From DASQPR01 sp035263025 (GTDB lineage: Bacteria; Actinomycetota; Actinomycetes; Mycobacteriales; Micromonosporaceae), in assembly GCA_035263025.1 (NCBI GenBank), contig DATFRR010000066.1:1-64000 (forward strand): a DNA stretch of 64,000 nucleotides, read 5' to 3'. The translations under genes and the position numbers were made by a program. Numbering within the stretch: the stretch's first letter is position 1; each line of letters starts with the position of its first letter. The notes beneath the pieces are model-generated. The model did no database searches and had not been told where the DNA came from. It was given only the letters and a program-made list of their open reading frames with translations. Below, piece after piece: positions 45,382 through 52,655 of this stretch.

Positions 45382-46011
45382 ATGACCGAAGAGCGCGTCA
45401 AGGCGGACATGTGGTTCGACCCTCGATGCCCGTGGGCGTGGATCACGTCACGGTGGCTCCTCGAGGTGGAGCAGGTGCGCCCGGTGGACATCAGCTTCCA
45501 CGTGATGAGCCTGACCCTGCTCAACGAGAACCGCACCGACATCTCGGAGGAATACCGAGCGCGTCTCGCCGACGGCCTGGGTCCGGTGCGCATCTCGATC
45601 GCGGTCGAGAACAAGTACGGCAACGAAGCGCTTCGGCCGCTCTACACGGCGTTCGGCAATCGCATCCACCACGACAAGGAGCCGCTCGGCCGTGACCTGT
45701 TCGAGGGCGTGCTGACCGAGTGCGGCTTCGACAGCTCACTAGCCGATGCTGCCGACTCGACCGAGTACGACGCCCGACTGCGGGAGAGCCATGACGCGGG
45801 CATGAAGCCGGTCGGCCTCGACGTGGGTACGCCGGTGATCCACACGCCGGGGCCGGACGGCGAGCTCATCGCGTTCTTCGGGCCGGTCGTCACTCCCCGG
45901 CCCAAGGGTGAAGCGGCCGGTCGGCTCTGGGACGGCGTACTCCTGGTCGCGGGTACCCCCGGTTTCTACGAGATCAAGCGGACCCGCGAGGCTCGCCCGG
46001 CGTTCGACTGA
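45382..46011 (+). CDS. DsbA-family protein, homologue of mycothiol-dependent nitroreductase Rv2466c, with CPWA active site
   Basis: 209-residue thioredoxin-fold protein matching mycobacterial Rv2466c along its length: WFDPRCPWAWITSRWLLEVE, FHVMSLTLLNENR, YTAFGNRIHHDKE, DVGTPVIH, FFGPVVTPRPKGEAAGRLWD. Rv2466c has CPWC and reduces nitro drugs with mycothiol. Here the second Cys is Ala19, leaving only Cys16, so a dithiol mechanism is impossible and a mixed-disulfide (monothiol) mechanism with mycothiol is expected. ATG after GGGAGGAACGAGGCA. The stop is followed 5 bp later by repeat array 1. Confidence 0.9.
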   Translation: MTEERVKADMWFDPRCPWAWITSRWLLEVEQVRPVDISFHVMSLTLLNENRTDISEEYRARLADGLGPVRISIAVENKYGNEALRPLYTAFGNRIHHDKEPLGRDLFEGVLTECGFDSSLADAADSTEYDARLRESHDAGMKPVGLDVGTPVIHTPGPDGELIAFFGPVVTPRPKGEAAGRLWDGVLLVAGTPGFYEIKRTREARPAFD

Positions 46012-46016
46012 CTACT

Positions 46017-46290
46017 GGTCGAAGCGCCTGGACCTTCGGTCGGCGCACCGTCCCTCAACGTGATACCGGGTCTGGCGTCGGACGGGGGTCGAAGCGCCTG
46101 GACCTTCGGTCGGCGCACCGTCCCTCAACGTGATACCGGGTCTGGCGTCGGACGGGGTCGAAGCGCCTGGACCTTCGGTCGGCGCACTCTTCGCTGGTCG
46201 AAGCGCCTGGACCTTCGGTCGGCGCACTCTTCGCTGGTCGAAGCGCCTGGACCTCCGGTCGGCGCACCGTCCCGGAACGTGTTACCGGTC
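46017..46290 (+). repeat. Palindromic repeat array 1 (five copies)
   Basis: A 23-bp core occurs at 46024-46046, 46094-46116, 46163-46185, 46203-46225 and 46243-46265. Each core folds as GCGCC, bulge TG, GACC, loop TYC, GGTC, GGCGC. Units 1 and 2 are 70 and 69 bp long, each with a 38-39-bp tail holding AACGTGATACC; units 3 and 4 are 40 bp with the short spacer ACTCTTCGCT. The last copy carries the long tail again (AACGTGTTACC). The first copy has loop TTC, the last TCC. It fills most of the 348 bp between the DsbA-like and DUF1015 genes. Open frames across it are shadows of the repeat. Confidence 0.9.
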
Positions 46291-46347
46291 TGGCAAAGCG
46301 TCCGGATCCGGTGTCCGGGTCCGGCGTTGCCGGGCGTGCGTGACCGG

Positions 46348-46353
46348 TAGCGT
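46348..46353 (+). promoter_or_regulatory. -10 element (TAGCGT) of leaderless promoter for the DUF1015 gene
   Basis: TAGCGT, six bases, then ATG at 46360. Confidence 0.5.
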
Positions 46354-46359
46354 CGACGC

Positions 46360-47601
46360 ATGACCATCGCGCATGCGATCGGGCGGGCCTGGCTCTCGAC
46401 GGGCGGTGCCGCGGGCGAGACCACCGGTGCGCAGAACTACGACGAATTCGCCGACGAAGCGGAGATCACCGAGATCATCTCGGCGAATCCGACGAGCGCG
46501 CTCGCCGTGGAGATGCCGCATCGTGCGCCGGAGAGCGTCGGACGTACGTTCGCCGAGTCGCTCGCGGACGCGTCCGCGCGGTTGAACGCGGCCAAGAGCG
46601 CCGGCCACTACCTGCCTTACGACGACGTTGCGGTGGTCTACGGCATCACGGCGCCGGACGGGGCGACGGCGTACGGCCTGTGGTGCATGGTGGACACCGA
46701 TCAGATCTCCACGAGCGAGGACGAACCGGGTCTGGTGATCCGCAATGAGGATGTGTTCATCGACAAGGTCCGGGAACGCGTCGCGCTGGTCGAGCACATC
46801 GGACACCTGCTGTCGCCGGTGCTGCTGATCGCTACCGATCAGGCGCCGGCTCTGCAGGAGGCGCTCGCGCTCACCGCACACGAATTCGGCACGCCGGTCG
46901 TCAGCGACACCGACCAGGCCGGGCGCCGCCACGAGATCTGGCCGGTGCTGACCGCGGATCGGCGCGACGAACTGCTCGCCGTCGCGGGCTCGGCCGAGCT
47001 CATCGTGGCCGACGGCAACCACCGCAGCCTCGCGGCGCAGATGGCCAAGCTGCCACGGTTCCTCGCGGTCATCACGACACCCGAGTCAGTGGAGATCCAG
47101 GCGTACCACCGGTTGATCGCGTCGGCGCCCGCGGTGAGCGAGCTGGTCGACCGCCTGCGGACCGCCGGTGCCGAGATCACTGCGCTCCGTCCGCCTGTCA
47201 CTGTTCCGGCCGCACGAGGCACCATCCACGTGTACGGCGGACCAGAGGCCTACTACGCCATACGGCTGCCCGCGACTCTGGGTGCGGCCGACGTGGAGAA
47301 CCTCGATCACGCGCTGGTGGAACGCGTGTTGATGCGCGACGCACTGGGTCTCGACGCGGGGCACAAGGACATCACGTACGTCGGCGGCGACTATCCGCCG
47401 GACTGGCTCGCCGGTGAGGTCGACTCCGGTCGCGCCGGCTTGGCAGTGCTCATTCCGCCGGTGGCGGTGGCGGACTTCATCTCGGTCAACCGGGCGCGTC
47501 GGAGCCTGCCGCGCAAGAGCACGTGGTTTACGCCGAAGGCGCGCGCCGGACTTGTGGTCGCCGAGCTCGACCTGGTGCCGGTCCCGGTGCCGGACCGCTG
47601 A
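46360..47601 (+). CDS. DUF1015 family protein
   Basis: 413 residues with the family signatures ADGNHRSLAAQ (about 210-220) and RKSTWFTPKARAGLVVAEL near the C terminus, plus FAESLADASARLN and GLWCMVDTD. DUF1015 proteins look like metal- or nucleotide-dependent enzymes and are sometimes annotated as HTH-containing SpoOJ-like proteins without firm evidence. No TM or signal peptide. ATG six bases after TAGCGT. rpiB follows 34 bp downstream. Confidence 0.9.
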   Translation: MTIAHAIGRAWLSTGGAAGETTGAQNYDEFADEAEITEIISANPTSALAVEMPHRAPESVGRTFAESLADASARLNAAKSAGHYLPYDDVAVVYGITAPDGATAYGLWCMVDTDQISTSEDEPGLVIRNEDVFIDKVRERVALVEHIGHLLSPVLLIATDQAPALQEALALTAHEFGTPVVSDTDQAGRRHEIWPVLTADRRDELLAVAGSAELIVADGNHRSLAAQMAKLPRFLAVITTPESVEIQAYHRLIASAPAVSELVDRLRTAGAEITALRPPVTVPAARGTIHVYGGPEAYYAIRLPATLGAADVENLDHALVERVLMRDALGLDAGHKDITYVGGDYPPDWLAGEVDSGRAGLAVLIPPVAVADFISVNRARRSLPRKSTWFTPKARAGLVVAELDLVPVPVPDR

Positions 47602-47635
47602 TCGCCCGCCGGATCGCTGTGCGAGACTGCGCGGT

Positions 47636-48097
47636 ATGCGCGTCTACCTCGGCTCCGACCACGCCGGCTTCGAGCTGCGGACGCACCTCGTGGAGGTGTT
47701 GCCGACCCATGGGTACGAGGTCGTCGATCTCGGCCCGAAGACGTACGACCCGACCGACGACTACCCGGCGTTCTGCATCGCGACCGGCGAGGCCGTCGTC
47801 GCGGATCCCGGCAGCCTCGGCGTGGTGATCGGCGGCTCCGGCAACGGCGAGCAGATCTCCGCGAACAAGGTGCTCGGTGTGCGTGCGGCGCTCGCGTGGA
47901 ACGCCGAGACCGCGCAGCTGGCACGACAGCACAATGACGCGAACGTGGTCGGCATCGGTGCTCGCGAGCACACCGCCGAGTCGGCAACCGAGCTGGTGCT
48001 TGCGTTTCTCGGCACCGAATTCAGCCACGATCCACGGCACCAGCGCCGTATCGATCAGGTGTCCGCGTACGAGAAGGACCACCACACGGCGACGTGA
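47636..48097 (+). CDS. rpiB: Ribose-5-phosphate isomerase B
   Basis: 153-residue RpiB/LacAB-fold enzyme interconverting ribose-5-phosphate and ribulose-5-phosphate. YLGSDHAGFELR and VVIGGSGNGEQISANK with the following WNAETAQLARQHNDANVVGIG are the family active-site segments. The Ser in GGSGNG replaces the catalytic Cys of the E. coli enzyme; in the mycobacterial type this position is also Ser and a Glu acts as base (here GNGEQ). ATG at 47636. Converges on a small protein gene, 9 bp away. Confidence 0.95.
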   Translation: MRVYLGSDHAGFELRTHLVEVLPTHGYEVVDLGPKTYDPTDDYPAFCIATGEAVVADPGSLGVVIGGSGNGEQISANKVLGVRAALAWNAETAQLARQHNDANVVGIGAREHTAESATELVLAFLGTEFSHDPRHQRRIDQVSAYEKDHHTAT

Positions 48098-48106
48098 CGC
48101 GCACCT

Positions 48107-48676
48107 TTACCCGTCGCGGGGTACCCAACCGCGGTGCACGATCACCAGGCTCCGTTCGGCTTCGGCGAGTTCGGCGTCGGACGGCCGCGAGGCGTCTCGC
48201 GCCCGCATCGCGGCGGCGACGCTGACCTGTGACGATCCGCCGCCGACCAGGCCACGGAGGCCGCGCTCGTGGTCGTCGACGGCACCCGGCGCGTGGCTGT
48301 CGTAGGGCTCGCGCTCGGTAGACGGGTTCCGATCAACGTCGGCGCGGGCCGGCGCATCGCTGTCGTCGGTCGCCCGACCGCGTCCCGGCGTGCGATCACG
48401 GTCGGCTGGCGGTCGTGCTCGCATCCGATCGGCGTTGGGCATCCGGGTCGGCGGACGTGGCGCCGGCCGAGGTCCGGACGGTACGGACAACGCGGTGCCT
48501 TCCGCATCCGACGACGACAACGCTCCGTCCACATCGGTCGAAACCGTCTCGGCGCACGGCGTCGGATCCGTCGGCGTCGCAGGGCTCGTGTCGGCGGGCG
48601 CGCCATCACGCGACGCCCGACCGGGCCGGGCGCCGCGAACCCGCCGCCGCCGGTGCTCGCCGTCCGTGTCCTGCAT
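48107..48676 (-). CDS. Small actinobacterial protein with disordered N terminus
   Basis: 189 residues. The first ~130 are Arg/Pro/Asp/Thr-rich and probably disordered. The last ~55 form a compact conserved-looking block: ERGLRGLVGGGSSQVSVAAA, MRARDASRPSDAELAEAE, LVIVHRGWVPRDG. I recall this C-terminal block from other actinobacterial proteins next to rpiB but know no function. No membrane segment. Confidence 0.78.
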   Translation of the reverse strand: MQDTDGEHRRRRVRGARPGRASRDGAPADTSPATPTDPTPCAETVSTDVDGALSSSDAEGTALSVPSGPRPAPRPPTRMPNADRMRARPPADRDRTPGRGRATDDSDAPARADVDRNPSTEREPYDSHAPGAVDDHERGLRGLVGGGSSQVSVAAAMRARDASRPSDAELAEAERSLVIVHRGWVPRDG

Positions 48677-48748
48677 GCCACGACCGTACCGCTTGACGCC
48701 CGATGGCCGCTGTCTCGGTCTTGTCCCCGCCCGACGCCGGTGGCTTGG

Positions 48749-49984
48749 CTAGAACATCTCGATCGAGTTCGGCGCGCGATGCCAACCGAACGCGGTCGAC
48801 GCCGCCACGAGTGTGCCGGGCCGCAACTCTCGTACGCCACCGCCAGCCGCGAACGCGGTCAGCGGCGACCCGCCGAGATATGCCGCGCCGAGCGCCTGCA
48901 CGGTCGCCTCGAGATCGGCGGGCGCGTCGGTCGGGGTGCACGTCGCCCGATGCGGGTCACCGACGAGCCGGAAGCGGCCCGCGTTGGCGGTCATGCCGTC
49001 GTCGAGAACCTCGATCACCACGTCGACCGGTGCCGCGTAGCGGCGTGCGGCGAGCGCACCCGCGACGTCCAGCAACCGCACCCAAAGACCGTCGCTGAGC
49101 CGCATGTCCAGCCACCTCGGCTCATTCACAAGGAACTGGATCGGCTCGTCGATCGACGCAAAGCGGTAGCGCGTGGAACGGGTCAGGTCGATCGAGAGCG
49201 CGAAGCGCCACAGCGCCCGGTAGGCCTCAGGCGTCACCGCGACGAACTCACGAATGATCGCCTTGCCCTTCGGCCCGCCCTCCGTCCACTCGCTCTTCGC
49301 GCGCCACAGCAGGTAGCCGTCCACGCCACCGGGACCGTCGTGTACGACGGCGCGCAGCGGCGTGGCACCACCGCGGACCGCCTTGACGTCGGCGGTCTGG
49401 TAGCGCCACCACCGGTCGTCGCGCGCCGACCAGCCGGGCCGGTCGGCGAGCGCCTCCTCGAACACCTTCTGGAAGATGTCGAGCGAGTCGGGCGCCACGG
49501 CACGCACCCGGCCGTCGTCCGGTCCGGAGTCGCGGAGGCTGACCTCGGCCGAATTGGCCTCGATAAGCAATGCACGGCTCGCTAGCCCATAGCCGAACCG
49601 TTGGTAGATGCGGCCCTCGCTGGCGTAGAGGACGGCGACCGGCTCGCCGAGCGCCAGGCTGTCCATGTGCAACTTCTCGATCATGTGACGAAGCAGGCCC
49701 TGGCGCCGGTGCGTGGCGCCGACGTTGACCATCGTGACGTGCGATGCCGGCACGGATCCGCCGGGCACCATGAGATCGCGCGTGAACGTGGAGACCATGC
49801 CGGCGACGTCACCGTCGCGCGTGGCGACGATTGAGCGGGCCGGCTCCCACACGCTGCGTTCGAGTTCGGCCGTCTCCTGCCCTTCCTCGTCGTTGGCGTC
49901 CTCGTGGAACGCCTCGGCCAGCCGTGCCCAGACGGCCGGCCAGTCTTCGTCGGTGGCGAGGCGAAACTCGTAATCGGTGGTCAC
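48749..49984 (-). CDS. eis: Eis-type GNAT acetyltransferase
   Basis: 411 residues in the three-part Eis layout: an N-terminal GNAT domain with acetyl-CoA loop VNVGATHRRQGLLRHMIEKL and YASEGRIYQRFGYG, a second degenerate GNAT domain, and a C-terminal SCP2-like domain ending in the free carboxylate ...APNSIEMF, which Eis uses as catalytic base. Mycobacterial Eis acetylates aminoglycosides and host or self proteins; the native substrate here is unknown. GTG start at 49984. Confidence 0.92.
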   Translation of the reverse strand: MTTDYEFRLATDEDWPAVWARLAEAFHEDANDEEGQETAELERSVWEPARSIVATRDGDVAGMVSTFTRDLMVPGGSVPASHVTMVNVGATHRRQGLLRHMIEKLHMDSLALGEPVAVLYASEGRIYQRFGYGLASRALLIEANSAEVSLRDSGPDDGRVRAVAPDSLDIFQKVFEEALADRPGWSARDDRWWRYQTADVKAVRGGATPLRAVVHDGPGGVDGYLLWRAKSEWTEGGPKGKAIIREFVAVTPEAYRALWRFALSIDLTRSTRYRFASIDEPIQFLVNEPRWLDMRLSDGLWVRLLDVAGALAARRYAAPVDVVIEVLDDGMTANAGRFRLVGDPHRATCTPTDAPADLEATVQALGAAYLGGSPLTAFAAGGGVRELRPGTLVAASTAFGWHRAPNSIEMF

Positions 49985-50182
49985 ATATACGTGTCTAGCC
50001 GAATGGCCCCCCGATGGCGAACGGTTTTGCCGGCCGTGGCACCGGATGGGTGTTTCGGGACCGCCGCCGGCATAGATCCGCTTCAGTGCATGGTTGGCTG
50101 CTGCGCGCCTTCGCTACGCTCGAAGACGGTGTGGACGTCGGCGGCATCCGGCGTCAGACGACAAGGGCGTGAAGGGTGGGTC

Positions 50183-51874
50183 ATGGGGGAGTCCGCGGTG
50201 GTCGACCTCGTGTGCGGCCCGGCGAGCCCGCTGGCGGAGACCTTTCAGCGTTACCGGCTCGTGGCGCGTCTCGGCGCGGGCGGCCAGGCCGACGTCTATC
50301 GAGGCGTACGGCTGTGTGGCGGTGTGACGTCGACGGCGGTAACCGTCAAGGTGTTCCGGATCAATCCGAAGCGCTCATTAGCCGACGAACTTCGCTCCTG
50401 GGACAAGGGTGACGCCGCCCTGATGGACCTCAACACCCGTGGCGTGCCAGGCATCTGCCGGCGGGTCGACGGGTTCTACGGTGCACCGCCGCACGCCGCG
50501 GGCACCGCGCCGTCCGCCAAGGAAGCCGTGCCCTATCAGGTCTACGACTATCTCCACGGCGTGAACCTGCGCGAATACGTCGCGGCGCGGGCCGGCTTCG
50601 GCGGACCGACCCGACTGAACGCCACCAACACGATGCTGAGCCTCGCCGACGCGCTCAAGGCCCTGCACGAGCCGGACAACATCACGCTTTGTCCGGTGCT
50701 GCACATGGACGTCAAGCCGTCGAACATCATGGTGCTTACGAACGGCGAGACGCGACTCATCGACTTCACCGGCGCGCGCTACTGGCGCAGTTCGGAGATC
50801 ACGCAGATTGCGTACACGCCGGAGTCGGGTGGGCCGGAAGCGCTGCGCGGTGAGGTCGGTCCCGCGTACGACGTCCACGGCTTCGGATCCGTCGCGTTCT
50901 ACCTGATCGCCGGCGTCGCGCCGCGTGGCAGCGGTGCACCGCCGATCGCCAGGCACGACATCTTCGCCGGGCGACCGGCGCTGCGTGACCACCTGCTGGC
51001 CGTGCTCGCCGACCGTCCGCAGGATCGCCCCTCCACGTTCGAGTTGACCGCGTGGACGCAGCGCCTGGCTCAGCTCGTTCGCGGCAGCAATCTGCCGGAC
51101 ATGGGCCTTGACTGGTCCGATCGGCAGGCGCTGCCAGCCGCGCCGCGCGCCGTCGGACGGGCACGTGCCGCGCTGACCGGCACCGAGACCGATGCGTTCA
51201 TCCGGATCGAGGCCCTCGAACGGGAACTGGTCGCGCTGCGTGCTCGCGTCGGCGGTCGACCAGCCGACGTCTCACCAGGGTCGGTGGCGGCTGTGCTGGC
51301 GCCAACGTCACCCGCGTCGCCGCCCGCTCCGGTGTCGGCCTCGCCGGGTCGCGATGTGTCGCCGCTGGCCGCGTCCGGCCCACCCGCGAACGCACCAAAC
51401 GGCGGCGCGGTGGTCCCGGCCAACGCGATGGTGGGGCGCGCCCACGTCATCAAGCCGACGGTGCCCGAAGGTTTCACGCCCGCGACCTCGGGCTATCTCG
51501 GCGGGCCGTTGCGCGGCGCGCGCGTGCGTCGCGGCCGTCCCAATATGCGCACGCTTCGACGCGGCAGCTGGTGGACGATCTCGGGTGCGACGTTTGCCGT
51601 CCTGTGCTGGTTTACCTGGGCGGCAGCGCACCGGCGGCCGAATGGTGAGGTGTCGCCTGGATACCTCTTCGCGACGCTGGCGGTAGCCCTCGGCATCTTC
51701 ATCGTGCTGCGACTGCTCGGCCGGCTCGTCATCGAGGGCTGGATGCACAAACCGCGCCGGGGCGCATACGGCGCGCACCTCGGCACCGCGTTGTTTCTCT
51801 TCGCGGTCGGGATCACGTATCTGCAGGACACATCGTGGATCGTGGACGCATACCGCTGGGCGAAGGGTCTCTAG
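50183..51874 (+). CDS. Membrane-anchored Ser/Thr protein kinase-like protein with DFT in place of DFG
   Basis: 563 residues. Kinase domain ~20-310: glycine loop GAGGQADVYRG (31-41), candidate Lys56 in TVKVF, catalytic loop HMDVKPSN (174-181), metal-binding Asp194 in LIDFTGARYW where DFG reads DFT, and YDVHGFGSVAFYL for the DxWSLG helix. A Pro/Ala-rich linker (~380-450) leads to three C-terminal hydrophobic segments (ISGATFAVLCWFTWAAA, LFATLAVALGIFIVLRLL, LGTALFLFAVGITYL). ATG at 50183 with GGTGGG upstream. A phosphatase gene follows after 6 bp. Confidence 0.87.
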   Translation: MGESAVVDLVCGPASPLAETFQRYRLVARLGAGGQADVYRGVRLCGGVTSTAVTVKVFRINPKRSLADELRSWDKGDAALMDLNTRGVPGICRRVDGFYGAPPHAAGTAPSAKEAVPYQVYDYLHGVNLREYVAARAGFGGPTRLNATNTMLSLADALKALHEPDNITLCPVLHMDVKPSNIMVLTNGETRLIDFTGARYWRSSEITQIAYTPESGGPEALRGEVGPAYDVHGFGSVAFYLIAGVAPRGSGAPPIARHDIFAGRPALRDHLLAVLADRPQDRPSTFELTAWTQRLAQLVRGSNLPDMGLDWSDRQALPAAPRAVGRARAALTGTETDAFIRIEALERELVALRARVGGRPADVSPGSVAAVLAPTSPASPPAPVSASPGRDVSPLAASGPPANAPNGGAVVPANAMVGRAHVIKPTVPEGFTPATSGYLGGPLRGARVRRGRPNMRTLRRGSWWTISGATFAVLCWFTWAAAHRRPNGEVSPGYLFATLAVALGIFIVLRLLGRLVIEGWMHKPRRGAYGAHLGTALFLFAVGITYLQDTSWIVDAYRWAKGL

Positions 51875-51880
51875 TCGCTG

Positions 51881-52651
51881 ATGACGGCAGCCACATCCAG
51901 CGGATCGAGCGATGACGCGCTCGCTTCGCGAGAGTTCGACGGGTTGGTGAACTTCCGCGATCTCGGCGGGATCCCGGTGCGTGGCGGTGCGATCCGCACC
52001 GCCACGTTGTTCCGCAGCGACTCGCTAAGTTACGCATCCGTGGCCGACGCGGCATACCTGACTGACGACCTCGGTGTCGCCACGATCGTCGACCTGCGCG
52101 CCGACGCCGAGGTCGCCGAGTTCGGCCGCGGTCCACTCGAGTCGGCACCGGTCGCGTACGTTTCGCTTCCCGTGGTTGACGGTCCGACCGTCGACACCCG
52201 CTCGGACTTCTACTTCCAGATGCTGGGCGCGAACGGCGAAGCGCTTGCGGATCTCGTACGGCGACTCAGCACGCCGGCCGTGCTACCCGCCATCGTGCAC
52301 TGTCACATCGGTTGTGACCGAACCGGCGCGGTCAGCGCGATGCTGCTCGGCCTCGCCGGTGCCGATGATGACGCGATCTGCGTCGACTACGCGCGCAGCA
52401 GCCGCGCGAATGACGCGATCCGTGAGCGCGCGATCGAGCGGCGTCGCAGTCTCGGGCTGCCGATCAAGGACCGCGCCTATTACGACGCCTGGGATCCGCG
52501 GCCCGAGATCATGGCAGCCACTCTCAGCTTGGTCGCGCGCGAATGGGGCGACATGGCCGGCTGGGCCCGGACGTACGGGCTGACCGACGTTGAGGTCGCC
52601 GCATTCCGGAACGCAATAGTCGACCCGAACTCCTCGACCGAGGCCACCTAA
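51881..52651 (+). CDS. Tyrosine-protein phosphatase (PtpB/Y_phosphatase3 type)
   Basis: 256 residues. P-loop HCHIGCDRTG at 140-149 with nucleophile Cys141 and Arg147; the usual Lys of HCxxGKDRTG is Cys145. FDGLVNFRDLGGIPV and LFRSDSLSYAS match the mycobacterial PtpB-like (dual Ser/Thr/Tyr/lipid) phosphatases. It starts 6 bp after a kinase-like gene and is probably cotranscribed with it, which suggests opposing roles in one pathway. No secretion signal. It ends 4 bp from the convergent MMPL stop. Confidence 0.92.
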   Translation: MTAATSSGSSDDALASREFDGLVNFRDLGGIPVRGGAIRTATLFRSDSLSYASVADAAYLTDDLGVATIVDLRADAEVAEFGRGPLESAPVAYVSLPVVDGPTVDTRSDFYFQMLGANGEALADLVRRLSTPAVLPAIVHCHIGCDRTGAVSAMLLGLAGADDDAICVDYARSSRANDAIRERAIERRRSLGLPIKDRAYYDAWDPRPEIMAATLSLVAREWGDMAGWARTYGLTDVEVAAFRNAIVDPNSSTEAT

Positions 52652-52655
52652 CGCG

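Noticed and set aside
46017..46290. CRISPR array
   Set aside because: The parts between cores are themselves repeated, unit lengths vary (40 and 70 bp), and no cas gene is present in the window.
46012..46424. Short ORFs with repeating peptides across the repeat array
   Set aside because: They are translations of the hairpin repeat in several frames on both strands, without ribosome sites or consistent codon bias.
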